Both the position numbers and the translations under genes were made by a program. A DNA stretch of 64,000 bases, taken from Alistipes communis (lineage in GTDB: Bacteria; Bacteroidota; Bacteroidia; Bacteroidales; Rikenellaceae). Positions 25,142 through 34,209 of the stretch are shown here, in pieces (positions within the stretch are counted from its first letter, which is position 1; every line of letters starts with the position of its first letter). The notes beneath the pieces were generated by a model. The model was not told the DNA's origin. It was given only the letters and a program-made list of their open reading frames with translations, and searched no databases. The stretch spans positions 2,790,001 through 2,854,000 of the forward strand of contig NZ_AP019735.1 of the NCBI RefSeq assembly GCF_006542665.1. Reading direction: 5' to 3'.

Positions 25142-25743
25142 GCACTTTCCTGAAAATCGTCCTGGTCGAGCCGTCGCTGATTCTGCGCAGCGGTATGAGT
25201 TATGTCCTTCGACGGTTGACGACATTCGACGTGCAGGTCGTCGAGACAGGGGAGCCTGAACAGTTGGAGGAACTGATCGCCGAAGCGGCTCCCGATGTGT
25301 TGATTATCAATCCGTCGCTGACAGACGAGGAGATGCTCCGGGAATTGCAGCAGAAGTCGTTGCGGTTGATCGCGTTCCAGAGTGTCTTGGCCGATGCCCG
25401 CCTGATGCAGCGTTTCGATGCCGTCGTGTCGATCTACGACACGGCCGAGCAGATCAAGGAAAAACTCCGTTCGGTCTGCAATTCGCGCGACGGGGAGGCT
25501 TCGCAGGAGTTGCTGAGCGCACGCGAAAAGGAAATTATCGTCGGGGTGGTGAAGGGTTTGACCAACAAGCAGATCGCCGAGCGCCTGTTTATTTCGGCGC
25601 ATACGGTCATCACGCACCGGCGCAATATTGCGGCCAAATTGCAGATACATTCGCCGGCGGGCCTGACCATCTATGCGATCGTCAACAAACTGGTCGAGCT
25701 GAACGATGTGAAAAATACGATTTACAGCAACGAAGAACAATAA
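25138..25743 (+). CDS. LuxR-type regulator with a degenerate receiver domain
   Basis: A 201-residue protein. Residues 1-120 follow the receiver pattern (LKIVLVEPSLILRSGMSYVL), but the acidic pair is reduced to one Glu and the phospho-acceptor Asp is replaced by Asn in VLIINPSL. Phosphorylation as in normal receivers is therefore unlikely. The C-terminal GerE/LuxR helix-turn-helix is intact (LSAREKEIIVGVVKGLTNKQ and TVITHRRNIAAKL). It is translationally coupled to the hemerythrin gene, so its activity may be set by that protein or by expression level. Targets are unknown. Confidence 0.9.
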   Translation: MSTFLKIVLVEPSLILRSGMSYVLRRLTTFDVQVVETGEPEQLEELIAEAAPDVLIINPSLTDEEMLRELQQKSLRLIAFQSVLADARLMQRFDAVVSIYDTAEQIKEKLRSVCNSRDGEASQELLSAREKEIIVGVVKGLTNKQIAERLFISAHTVITHRRNIAAKLQIHSPAGLTIYAIVNKLVELNDVKNTIYSNEEQ

Positions 25744-25779
25744 CTGCCGTTATTTTTTGAATTTTGTTAAGTGGCGCTT

Positions 25780-25803
25780 CGCCCGGGTTCGCCCGGGCGT
25801 TGT
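25780..25803 (+). terminator. Hairpin after the LuxR gene
   Basis: An 8-bp perfect GC stem (CGCCCGGG with CCCGGGCG) and a TTCG tetraloop 36 bases after the stop. The T-run is short, so terminator strength is doubtful. Confidence 0.55.
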
Positions 25804-25884
25804 CGTCTCCGGCCATGCGGTTCCGGCATGTGCTACGAAAGAATATTTTGTACTATCTTTGCGGAAAATTTAAGCACGTAACCG

Positions 25885-26364
25885 ATGGATTTCATACTCG
25901 AAGAGCGGGTGGAGAAGGCCCGCGATCTGTTTCGGCAGGGATACAATTGCTCGCAGTCCGTGTTTTTGGCCTACAACGACCTGCTGGGGGTAGAATCGAC
26001 ACTCGCTGCGACGATCTCGGGGCCGCTGGGAGGAGGCATGGGACGGCTGCGGGAGGTGTGCGGGGCTGTGAGCGGCATGTCGCTCATCGCCGGTTTCCTC
26101 GCACCCTGCCCCGATCCGGCCGTCCGGCAGGCCAAAGCCGCGACCTACGCGCTCGTACAGGAGTTCGCCGAGCGGTTCCGCGCCGAGAACGGTGCGATCG
26201 TCTGCCGCGAACTGCTGGGGCTCGCCTGCCGCAAGGAGGAACCCGTGCCTGCGGAACGGACGGCCGAATATTACAAAAAGCGCCCCTGCGTCGAACTCGT
26301 CGCTTGTGCGGCCCGTATTGTGGGGGAGTACCTGCAACGGCAGAACGCTGCGCCGGAAGAGTAG
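25885..26364 (+). CDS. C_GCAxxG_C_C-family redox protein
   Basis: A 159-residue protein with the family pattern: YNCSQSVFLAY with the first Cys, GPLGGGMGRLREVCGAVSGM with the GxxGGxG and C-G-A-x-x-G core, LAPCPDP, then ICRELLGLACR and RPCVELVACAARIV near the C-terminus. The spaced cysteines suggest a redox-active or metal-binding role; function is otherwise unknown. A TATCTTTG -7 box at 25854-25861 lies 24 bases upstream of the ATG. The gene is monocistronic, between the LuxR regulator and a converging gene. Confidence 0.88.
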   Translation: MDFILEERVEKARDLFRQGYNCSQSVFLAYNDLLGVESTLAATISGPLGGGMGRLREVCGAVSGMSLIAGFLAPCPDPAVRQAKAATYALVQEFAERFRAENGAIVCRELLGLACRKEEPVPAERTAEYYKKRPCVELVACAARIVGEYLQRQNAAPEE

Positions 26365-26409
26365 CTGCGGGCGCACGACCGACCGCATCGGCCGTAGTTC
26401 CGCGATACG

Positions 26410-27027
26410 TCACGGATTCAGCAGCGATTTCCAGTCTGCCGGCGAGAGCGGCGTGTATTCCGCCGGGAAATCGCGCGATTCAAAACGCCCGTCGCGCCAT
26501 GTTTCTACCCTTACGCCGAGCAGATAGGTCGAGTCGTTGTCCGAACAATAGGAGAACTCCCGATCTGTCTTTCGACACCGGATCGAATCGTAGTCACACG
26601 GAAACAGCTCCTGAAAACCGCGACAATCGGTCATGCCGTATTTCCCGTTCCGCCGCACGATGTATCGCTCGGTGATTTCACAGGGCCATATCGTGTCGTA
26701 GACTGCGGGAATAAGCGTCTTGCCGTCGGCCGCGACGAAACCCCACTTCCCGTCCTGACGGGCAAGGTATCCGAACCGGTTCATCGGCGTCAATCCGTCG
26801 ATATGCACATAGAGACCTGCGTGTTTTTCGAACTCGCCGAACCAATTCGCCCAAATCGTGTCCCGCATGATCAGCGTGTCGTAGCGGGCCGGGACGAATA
26901 CATTGCGGCGCCCGTCGATTACGCCTTGTTTTCCCTGCTCGTTACGGTAGAGATGGAAATTGCGACATTGCGCCCGTATCCCGAATACGGAGCATAAAAT
27001 CAAGAAGGCAGCGATCGATCGTTTCAT
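26410..27027 (-). CDS. Secreted WG-repeat protein
   Basis: A 205-residue protein with the signal MKRSIAAFLILCSVFGIRAQ. The body contains WG-type repeats: QGKQGVIDGRRNVFVPARYD, DGKWGFVAADGKTLIPAVYD and NGKYGMTDCRGFQELFPCDY. WG repeats form beta structures of unknown binding role. The ATG at 27027 is chosen because it starts the signal peptide; the frame runs upstream through the promoter repeat without meaning. It is transcribed from the promoter in the 27.05-kb repeat. Confidence 0.85.
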   Translation of the reverse strand: MKRSIAAFLILCSVFGIRAQCRNFHLYRNEQGKQGVIDGRRNVFVPARYDTLIMRDTIWANWFGEFEKHAGLYVHIDGLTPMNRFGYLARQDGKWGFVAADGKTLIPAVYDTIWPCEITERYIVRRNGKYGMTDCRGFQELFPCDYDSIRCRKTDREFSYCSDNDSTYLLGVRVETWRDGRFESRDFPAEYTPLSPADWKSLLNP

Positions 27028-27043
27028 AACGAAAACGTTTGTC

Positions 27044-27075
27044 CAAAGATACGAATAGGCGAGGGCAATGTCAAA
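27044..27075 (-). promoter_or_regulatory. Promoter of the WG-repeat gene inside the repeat
   Basis: On the minus strand TTTG (27072-27075), a 20-base spacer and TATCTTTG (27044-27051). It lies 17 bases upstream of the ATG. Confidence 0.75.
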
Positions 27076-27125
27076 TTTATTCGAACGTTGCCTAGCGGGA
27101 GTCTCAACGGCGCAAACCAAAAATA
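27044..27125 (-). repeat. Promoter-bearing repeat (copy C, inverted)
   Basis: A single unit of the repeat found at 11.1-11.3 and 12.35-12.5 kb, in the opposite orientation and some 15 kb away. It includes the ATAAATTTGACATTGCCC stretch and the GCGGGAG(T) block. It directly precedes the WG-repeat gene. Confidence 0.75.
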
Positions 27126-27132
27126 ATGAATT

Positions 27133-27163
27133 AAGGAGAGAATCCTCGAAAGATTCTCTCCTT
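27133..27163 (-). terminator. Terminator of the carboxyltransferase gene
   Basis: A perfect 12-bp stem (AAGGAGAGAATC with GATTCTCTCCTT) with a 7-base loop lies 24 bases past the minus-strand stop and is followed there by AATTCATTATTTTT. Confidence 0.7.
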
Positions 27164-27186
27164 ATTCGATGGAGTTTCAAATCCGG

Positions 27187-29043
27187 TTACTCCACCTCGA
27201 TCAGCGCGGTGTCGGTCTGTACGTTGTCGCCGGTTTTCACCAGAATCTGCTTCACCGTTCCGGCGTAATCGGATACGATGGAGTTTTCCATCTTCATCGC
27301 TTCGAGCACGGCGATCTCCTGACCGGCCTTGACGCTGTCGCCGACTTTGACCTTGATCTCCAGAATACGGCCCGGCAGCGGTGCGTTGACCGTATTGCCC
27401 GTGATCGGCTGTCCGGCGGGGGCCTCCTCGGCCTTCGTCTCCGCTTTCGGCGCTTCGGCGGCCTTCTTCGCCTCGTATGCCTTCACCTTCACTCCCGTCA
27501 GATAGGTTTTCGCCACCATCGGGAACAATTCGAGCAGCAGCACCTCCTTTTCGTTCTCGGCGAGTTTCACCCCTCCGGCTTCGGGCAGTTCGGGATTGGG
27601 CTGCATCTGGTATTTCGAGGTGTCGTAAGGCGTCTCCTCACGCACGCCGGCGATTTTCAGCCGGAATTCGGGGTCGATCGCAACGGGGGTCTTGCCGTAT
27701 TCGCCCTTGACGAGCCCCACGAACTGCGAACTCTTGGTCGTATACATCGGCCGGCCGGCCTTCTCGTCCATCGCGCAGGCGACGGCCTGAGCACCGACGA
27801 TCTGCGACGTGGGGGTTACCAGCGGCGGTAGTCCGGCCGCCAGACGCACCGTGGGGATCAGCTCCATGGCTCGGGGCAGAATCTCCTCGGCTTTGAGCTG
27901 TTTGAGCTGCGCCACCATGTTGGAGTACATGCCGCCGGGAATTTCGGCGTTCTTCACCAGCTCGTTGGGAGCGGGGAATCCGAAATGGGCTTCGATCCTG
28001 TGGCAGGCCGCCAGCAGCGCCGCTTCGTCGCCGGCCTTGGCCGCAGCGATCGCCTTGTCGAATTCGGCGTCGATCTCGGCGGGCAGGGTGTCGGTCAGCG
28101 GGTCGAAGGCTTTCGGTGCGGGCTTTTCCGCTCCGAAAACCGAAAGTTCCAGTTCGCGGCGGATCTCTTTCAGTTCGCCGTTGATCTTCGCTACGGCCTC
28201 CATGTTGGCCTGCAATTCGATGCCTAACTTCTTGCAGAAGACGTAGATCAACTCGATGGCCGGCGCACCCGTGCCTTCGGCGAAGTACCAGCAGTTGGTG
28301 TCGACGATGTCGGCTCCGGCCAAAATGGCGCTCAGGACGGACGCCAGACCGTAACCCGGCGTGCAGTGGGTGTGGAAATCGATCGGTACGTCGACGTGCT
28401 GTTTGAGCAGCTTGACCAGCCCGCTCACGCGCATCGGCGGAATCAGGCCCGACATGTCCTTGATCGTAATCATGTCGGCGCCGAGTGCTGCCATCTGTTC
28501 CGCCTTGTCGAGGAAGTAGGCGTCGGTAAAGACCGGACGGGGTTTCTTCTTCCCCGTGAGTCGCGCGAAGAATCCCGGTTCGGGGTATTTCGGATCGACC
28601 GTATAGCAGACCGCGCAATCGGCGATGCCGCCGTACTGCTTGACGTATTTGATGGTCGATTTCACGTTGTTCACGTCGTTCAGTGCATCGAAGATACGCA
28701 TGATGCCCAGGCCGCTCTGGATGGCATTGCGGCAGAATCCGTCGATGATCTGGTCGGTATAGGGGGCATACCCGAAGAGGTTGCGGCCGCGCGAGAGCGC
28801 GGTCAGTTTCGATACGCCGCCCACGGCTTTGTGGATCGTTTCGAGCCGCGTCCACGGGTTTTCGTTCAGATACCGCATCACCGAATCGGGCACGGCGCCG
28901 CCCCATACTTCCATCGCGTAGAAATTCGCGTCCTTGTAGTAGGGTAGGCATCGATCGATTTGCGCCTGCGTCATACGCGTCGCGAACGAAGACTGCTGTC
29001 CGTCGCGCAGCGTCAGATCCCGGATCTTGAGAGTTTTTGCCAT
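27187..29043 (-). CDS. Biotin-dependent carboxyltransferase (oxaloacetate decarboxylase alpha / pyruvate carboxylase B type)
   Basis: A 618-residue protein with an HMGL-like TIM barrel (LTLRDGQQSSFATRM, MRIFDALNDVNN, ADMITIKDMSG, PIDFHTHCTPGYGLAS with the metal-binding HTH), a conserved carboxylase domain at about 300-470, a Lys/Ala/Glu linker and a C-terminal biotinyl domain. The biotin attachment motif EAMKMEN puts the biotinylated Lys at about residue 584. The enzyme moves CO2 between a carboxy-acid and biotin. Whether it works in a sodium-pumping decarboxylase or a carboxylase cannot be told, since no beta/gamma subunit or biotin carboxylase is adjacent. Confidence 0.92.
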   Translation of the reverse strand: MAKTLKIRDLTLRDGQQSSFATRMTQAQIDRCLPYYKDANFYAMEVWGGAVPDSVMRYLNENPWTRLETIHKAVGGVSKLTALSRGRNLFGYAPYTDQIIDGFCRNAIQSGLGIMRIFDALNDVNNVKSTIKYVKQYGGIADCAVCYTVDPKYPEPGFFARLTGKKKPRPVFTDAYFLDKAEQMAALGADMITIKDMSGLIPPMRVSGLVKLLKQHVDVPIDFHTHCTPGYGLASVLSAILAGADIVDTNCWYFAEGTGAPAIELIYVFCKKLGIELQANMEAVAKINGELKEIRRELELSVFGAEKPAPKAFDPLTDTLPAEIDAEFDKAIAAAKAGDEAALLAACHRIEAHFGFPAPNELVKNAEIPGGMYSNMVAQLKQLKAEEILPRAMELIPTVRLAAGLPPLVTPTSQIVGAQAVACAMDEKAGRPMYTTKSSQFVGLVKGEYGKTPVAIDPEFRLKIAGVREETPYDTSKYQMQPNPELPEAGGVKLAENEKEVLLLELFPMVAKTYLTGVKVKAYEAKKAAEAPKAETKAEEAPAGQPITGNTVNAPLPGRILEIKVKVGDSVKAGQEIAVLEAMKMENSIVSDYAGTVKQILVKTGDNVQTDTALIEVE

Positions 29044-29109
29044 AATTAAACGATAAAGTTAATTTTGATGAATTTATGTGTCGTGATCGATTTACTGTTA
29101 TTTTTATAA

Positions 29110-29140
29110 CAAATGTAGCCAATTTCTTTTAATAAACAAA
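29110..29140 (-). promoter_or_regulatory. Promoter of the carboxyltransferase gene
   Basis: On the minus strand TTTG (29137-29140), a 19-base spacer and TACATTTG (29110-29117), about 67 bases upstream of the ATG. Confidence 0.75.
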
Positions 29141-29309
29141 TAAAACCTCGAAAAAGATAACACGGTCTCCGATTTTTCCGTATTCCCTCTGCAATCCGTA
29201 ACCACCGGCAGGTTCCGACTTCGTTCCGGTATGGCGGAAACGCGGATTTTTTTACTAACTTTGCTCTTTTGGAGCGAAGGGTGCTCCGCCCGAACTAAAA
29301 AAACGCCTC

Positions 29310-30755
29310 ATGACCCCAGCAGCAGTCATCCTCACGGTCGCCGTCTACATCGCCGTCCTGTTCGTCGTCGCCTACCTTTCGGGCCGCAAGGCCGACAACG
29401 CCGGTTTCTTCACGGGCAACCGCCGCACTCCATGGTATATGGCCGCTCTGGCCATGATCGGCGCAGCCATATCGGGCGTGACCTTCATTTCGGTGCCCGG
29501 ATCGGTGGCCGCTGACTCCTTCTCCTACATGCAGATGGTGTTGGGATTCACGGTAGGGCAGATGGTCGTCGCCTTCGTGCTGATCCCGCTCTTCTATAAG
29601 ATGAAAGTGGTGTCGCTCTACGAGTATCTCGACGACCGGTTCGGCGTGGGCTCCCACCGCACGGGGGCCTGGTTCTTCTTCATCTCCAAATCGCTCGGCG
29701 CCGCACTGCGCGTCTATGTCGTCTGCGCCGTCATGCAGCTGCTCGTCTTCGACCACTACGGACTGCCGTTCTGGGTCAACATGGCCGTCACGATGTTCTT
29801 CGTCTGGCTCTATACGCAGCAGGGCGGCGTCAAGTCGCTGATCTGGACCGACACGCTCAAAACGGTCTGCCTGGTCGGAAGCGTCGTGCTCTGCATCGTA
29901 TTCATCGTGCGGGAACTGGGATTGACGTTCCCTGCGGCGCTCGAAGCCGTGCGGCAAAGCCCCTACTCGCAGGTTTTCTTCTTCGACGATCCCCGTTCGG
30001 CGCACTATTTCTGGAAGATGTTCTGGGCCGGCGTCTTCACGCTCATCGCCATGACGGGGCTCGATCAGGACATGATGCAGCGCAATCTGAGCTGCGCCTC
30101 GCCGCGCGATTCGCAGAAAAACATCGTGCTGACGGCACTCAGTCAGATGGTGGTCATCTACCTCTTCCTGATGCTGGGCGTCTTCCTCTACCTCTATATG
30201 GATGCCAATGCCCTTTCGATGCCCGAAAAGAGCGACCAGGTCTTCTCGCTCGTCGCCGTCGGCGGCGGTCTGCTGGCGGCCGTCGGTATCCTGTTCGTCG
30301 TGGGACTGATTTCGAGCACCTATTCGGCGGCGGGTTCGGCGCTCACGGCGCTCACCACCTCCTTTACGGTCGATATCTTGGAGGGTACGCGCCGTTACGA
30401 CGAACGCCGGCTGACCCGCGTCCGCCGGCGGGTGCACGTGGGCATGGCCGTGCTCATGGGGTTGTTGATCCTCTGTTTCGAGGCCTTCGGCAACGACAGC
30501 GTCATCAACCTCGTCTACAAGGTGGCGAGCTACACCTATGGCCCGATTCTGGGAATGTTCGCCTTCGGCATGTTCACCCGTTGTCGGGTGCGCGACCGTT
30601 GGGTACCGTTCGCGGCCGTTGCGGCGCCGCTGCTGAGCGCATCGCTGCAATATGCGGCCCGCGTGTGGTGGAGTTACCATATCGGTTTCGAATTGTTGAT
30701 TTACAACGCCCTGTTCACCATGCTGGGCATGTTGCTGCTGGTTCGTAAAAAATGA
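29310..30755 (+). CDS. Sodium:solute symporter (SSS family)
   Basis: A 481-residue integral membrane protein with about 13 hydrophobic segments. The early YLSGRKADNAGFFTGNRRTP, the SGVTFISVPG motif, and the later GLDQDMMQRNLSC and STYSAAGSALTALTTSF segments are SSS features that include the sodium-binding region. Substrate is not evident. The stop overlaps the start of the amidase-like gene as ATGA, so the transporter may import a product released by that secreted enzyme, perhaps a sugar or peptidoglycan fragment. A TAACTTTG box lies 47 bases upstream. Confidence 0.92.
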   Translation: MTPAAVILTVAVYIAVLFVVAYLSGRKADNAGFFTGNRRTPWYMAALAMIGAAISGVTFISVPGSVAADSFSYMQMVLGFTVGQMVVAFVLIPLFYKMKVVSLYEYLDDRFGVGSHRTGAWFFFISKSLGAALRVYVVCAVMQLLVFDHYGLPFWVNMAVTMFFVWLYTQQGGVKSLIWTDTLKTVCLVGSVVLCIVFIVRELGLTFPAALEAVRQSPYSQVFFFDDPRSAHYFWKMFWAGVFTLIAMTGLDQDMMQRNLSCASPRDSQKNIVLTALSQMVVIYLFLMLGVFLYLYMDANALSMPEKSDQVFSLVAVGGGLLAAVGILFVVGLISSTYSAAGSALTALTTSFTVDILEGTRRYDERRLTRVRRRVHVGMAVLMGLLILCFEAFGNDSVINLVYKVASYTYGPILGMFAFGMFTRCRVRDRWVPFAAVAAPLLSASLQYAARVWWSYHIGFELLIYNALFTMLGMLLLVRKK

Positions 30756-33724
30756 TGAAAAACAGACTCCTTATCCTCTTTCTGCCGCTGCTGCTGTCGG
30801 TCGTTCCGGCTGCGGCCAAAGGCCTCTCGGCCGAAAAGCGGAAGGAGATTTCGCAGATGCTCACCCGCATCCTCGACCGCGAGGTGGCGGGCTGCAAGAC
30901 GAACGTCACACAGGTCGTCGACGCAGGCAACCGCCTGACGCTCTACGCCTCGATCGGCATGTCCTACTATCCCTTCCGCGAGCGGAGCGTGGCGGCGATC
31001 TACGACTCGATCCGCAGCCTGCTGCCCGCCTCGCTCGCCCGTCGGCGCTTGTCGCTCGTGACGGACAAGCACCCGATCGAGGAGCTGATTCCGCAGATCT
31101 ACCGCAGCGGCAGCCGGGGCAAGACCTTCACCAACCGTTCGGACCGTCCGCTGGTGACCCGCCTGTCGTCGCCCGTGAAACCGACGCACGGACTCGCGGG
31201 GCGCCACATAGCGATGTGGCAGAGCCACGGCCGCTATTTCGATCAGGAGGAGAACCGCTGGCGCTGGCAGCGTTCGCGGCTGTGGGAGACCTGCGAAGAC
31301 CTCTACACGCAAAGTTACGTGCTGCCTTATCTGGTGCCGATGCTCGAACGGGCGGGTGCCAACGTGCTGTTGCCGCGCGAACGCGACGTGCAGACCGAGG
31401 AGGCGATCGCCGACAACGATGCGGGCGTGGACGAAGGATCGTCCTACGTCGAATTCACCGGCGACCGCCGCTGGTTCGATGCGGGAACGGGATTCGCACA
31501 CCGGCGCGAGGTCTACGTCGAGTGCCAGAACCCCTTTGCGGAGGGGACGACACGCGGCGTGCAGACCGTAACCGACGGCCGCGAGAGCCGCGCCGAATGG
31601 AGCGCCGACCTGCCCGCGAGCGGCGAATACGCCGTCTACGTCTCCTACAAGACGGTCGAACGCAGTTCGGAGGATGCCCTCTACACGGTGCGCCATCTGG
31701 GTGGCGAGAGCCGTTTCGCGGTCAATCAGACCATGGGCGGCGGCACATGGATCTATCTGGGGACATTCCGCTTCGCGGCGGGACAAAATCCTGCGTTGGT
31801 CACGCTGAGCAACCGCTCGTCGAAAAAGAACCGCGTCGTGACGGCCGACGCCGTGAAGATCGGCGGCGGCATGGGCAACGTCGCCCGCACGCCTGCTGTG
31901 GAGTTCCGCACGCAGGATACCGACTATTTCTGCGAGCCGAGCGGTTATCCCCGTTTCTGCGAGGGCGCCCGCTATTGGCTGCAATGGGCGGGATTTCCCG
32001 AAACGGTCTACCGTCAGAAGGAGGGGCTCGACGACTACAAGGAGGATTACATGTCGCGCGCCCACTGGGTCAACGCGCTCATGGGCGGCTCCGAACGGCT
32101 GCCCGACGAAGAGGGTCTGAACATTCCCGTCGACATGGCGCTGGCCTTCCACTCCGACGCCGGCGTGCGCCGCAACGACGAGACGATCGGCACGCTGGGT
32201 ATCTACTTCACACAGGAGAACGGCGGCCGCTTCGAAGGAGGTGCCAGCCGCTACCTGTCGCGTGACCTGACCGATCTGGTGATGAGTCAGATCGTCGGCG
32301 ACATCCGCGCCACCTACGAACCCGAATGGCGCCGGCGCGGATTGTGGAATCGCTCCTACTACGAAGCGCGCGTTCCTGCGGCGCCGACGATGCTGCTCGA
32401 ACTGCTGTCGCACCAAAATTTCGCCGACATGCGTTACGGCAGCGATCCGCGCTTCAAATTCCTCGTGTCGCGTGCGATCTACAAGGCGATCCTGCGCCAC
32501 GTCAGCTTCCAGTACAGCCGTCCCTGCGTCGTCCAGCCGCTGCCCGTCGAAGGATTTTCGGCCGTCTTCGCCGAACGCGACGACGAAGTGCGGCTGCAAT
32601 GGCACGGCGTGGAGGATCCGCTCGAAGCGAGCGCTTCGCCGACGGGATATGTTCTCTACACCCGTATCGGCGACGGCGATTTCGACAACGGCGTGCCGGT
32701 CGACGGGACATCGACCGTCGTGCGACAGGAACCGGGCGTAATTTACAGCTACCGCGTCACGGCGACCAACGCCGGCGGCGAGAGTTTTCCGAGCGAAACG
32801 CTCTCGGCGGCATGGGTGCCCGAACCGAAGGGGCGCGTGCTGGTGGTCAACGGCTTCGACCGCGTGAGCGCGCCGCTGAGCATCCAGGGCGATTCGCTGG
32901 CGGGTTTCTACCGCAGACTGGACAGCGGGGTAGCCGACCGGCACGACATTTCGTTCATCGGCGAACAGCGGGTGTTCGACCGGCGTTTCACCGAGGCGGA
33001 GAACGACGAAGAGGCGCTCGGATCGTGTTACAGCGATTACGCCACGCAGGTCATAGGCGGCAATACGTTCGACTATCCGCGTTTGCACGGCGCATCGATC
33101 GTGCGGGCGGGCTACTCCTTCTGTTCCGCTTCGGCCGCGGCGCTGGCTGCGGGGGCGGTGAAGACCGACGACTACTTCTTCATGGATGTGATTTTCGGCA
33201 AACAACGCTCTGTCGAAATGGGGCGCGGCACGAGCGGCGTCGAGTTCCGCGTCTTTCCCGAGGGGTTGCGGCGTGCACTTGGCGAGTTCACCGCTTCGGG
33301 TCGTTCGCTCTTCGTGTCGGGCAGTTTCATCGCCACCGATCCGTGGCGGTCGCCTGCGTCGACGGATGAAGAGCGGGCATTCGTGAAGTCGGTTCTTCGG
33401 TACGATTATCGCGGGGGACAGGCTTCGCGCCGGGGCGAGGCGCGCATCGTGGCTTCGCCGGCCCGCATGGATCGCGAACGGTTCTATTTCAACACCGAAC
33501 CGTGCCGCGACTTCTATCCCGTCGAGGCTCCCGACGCGCTGCGTCCGGTCGGGGGTGGGTTCACCGTCATGCGGTACGACGACGGCGACCAGACCGCCGC
33601 CGTGGGCTACACGGGCGACTACCGTTCGCTGGCGATGGGATTCCCGTTCGAGGCGATCGTCGACGAGGGGCAGCGCGACCGGCTGATGCAGCAGATCATG
33701 AATTTTCTAGAACCGCGCAAATAG
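30752..33724 (+). CDS. Secreted amidase-like protein with golvesin/xanthan-lyase-type and Fn3 domains
   Basis: A 990-residue secreted protein (MMKNRLLILFLPLLLSVVPA signal). Parts of an N-acetylmuramoyl-L-alanine amidase (Amidase_3) fold are visible: GRHIAMWQSHGRYFD, LVPMLERAGANVLLPRERD, then, after an insertion, MALAFHSDAGVRR with a zinc-ligand-like His and a late LLELLSHQNFADM. The insertion (about 230-375) is the golvesin/xanthan-lyase-type beta domain (AEWSADLPASGEYAVYVSYK). A fibronectin type III module (about 600-690) and a C-terminal domain of about 270 residues follow. Databases often label such proteins xanthan lyase; the active site suggests a muralytic amidase instead. It is coupled to the upstream SSS symporter. 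Confidence 0.8.
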   Translation: MMKNRLLILFLPLLLSVVPAAAKGLSAEKRKEISQMLTRILDREVAGCKTNVTQVVDAGNRLTLYASIGMSYYPFRERSVAAIYDSIRSLLPASLARRRLSLVTDKHPIEELIPQIYRSGSRGKTFTNRSDRPLVTRLSSPVKPTHGLAGRHIAMWQSHGRYFDQEENRWRWQRSRLWETCEDLYTQSYVLPYLVPMLERAGANVLLPRERDVQTEEAIADNDAGVDEGSSYVEFTGDRRWFDAGTGFAHRREVYVECQNPFAEGTTRGVQTVTDGRESRAEWSADLPASGEYAVYVSYKTVERSSEDALYTVRHLGGESRFAVNQTMGGGTWIYLGTFRFAAGQNPALVTLSNRSSKKNRVVTADAVKIGGGMGNVARTPAVEFRTQDTDYFCEPSGYPRFCEGARYWLQWAGFPETVYRQKEGLDDYKEDYMSRAHWVNALMGGSERLPDEEGLNIPVDMALAFHSDAGVRRNDETIGTLGIYFTQENGGRFEGGASRYLSRDLTDLVMSQIVGDIRATYEPEWRRRGLWNRSYYEARVPAAPTMLLELLSHQNFADMRYGSDPRFKFLVSRAIYKAILRHVSFQYSRPCVVQPLPVEGFSAVFAERDDEVRLQWHGVEDPLEASASPTGYVLYTRIGDGDFDNGVPVDGTSTVVRQEPGVIYSYRVTATNAGGESFPSETLSAAWVPEPKGRVLVVNGFDRVSAPLSIQGDSLAGFYRRLDSGVADRHDISFIGEQRVFDRRFTEAENDEEALGSCYSDYATQVIGGNTFDYPRLHGASIVRAGYSFCSASAAALAAGAVKTDDYFFMDVIFGKQRSVEMGRGTSGVEFRVFPEGLRRALGEFTASGRSLFVSGSFIATDPWRSPASTDEERAFVKSVLRYDYRGGQASRRGEARIVASPARMDRERFYFNTEPCRDFYPVEAPDALRPVGGGFTVMRYDDGDQTAAVGYTGDYRSLAMGFPFEAIVDEGQRDRLMQQIMNFLEPRK

Positions 33725-33758
33725 TATGTTTACAATAAATTAAATAGTATTACCTGTT

Positions 33759-34208
33759 ATGTCACTCGAACAACAAATCTCGAAGGGTATCATGGAGGCC
33801 ATGAAGGCCAAGGAGCCCGTGCGTCTGCAAACGCTGCGCAACATCAAGAAGTACATCATCGAGGCGAAAACCGCCGGTACGGAGATCGCCGAACTGCCCG
33901 ACGCCGACGTGGTGAAGATCATCGCCAAGCTGGCCAAGCAGGGGAGCGACTCGGCCGAGATCTACCGCCAGCAGAACCGTGCCGATCTGGCCGAGGAGGA
34001 GCTGGCGCAGGTGGCCGTGATGCAGGAGTTCCTGCCCCGGCAGCTGTCGCCCGAGGAGTTGACCGAAGCCGTGCGTGCCGTCATCGCCGAAGTGGGCGCC
34101 ACCTCGGTCAAGGAGATGGGAAAGGTCATGGGCGTTGCCTCGAAGCGGCTTGCCGGACAGGCCGACGGCAAGGACATTTCGGCCAAAGTCCGGGAGCTGT
34201 TGGGCTGA
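33759..34208 (+). CDS. GatB/YqeY-domain protein
   Basis: A 149-residue helical protein: SLEQQISKGIMEAMKAKEPV, LRNIKKYIIEAKT, EQLPRQLS-like FLPRQLSPEEL and the C-terminal MGKVMGVASKRLAGQADGKD, all typical of YqeY. The domain is related to the tail of GatB that contacts tRNA. It is probably cytosolic. The transporter gene follows after one base, so the two are likely co-transcribed. Confidence 0.93.
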   Translation: MSLEQQISKGIMEAMKAKEPVRLQTLRNIKKYIIEAKTAGTEIAELPDADVVKIIAKLAKQGSDSAEIYRQQNRADLAEEELAQVAVMQEFLPRQLSPEELTEAVRAVIAEVGATSVKEMGKVMGVASKRLAGQADGKDISAKVRELLG

Positions 34209-34209
34209 G

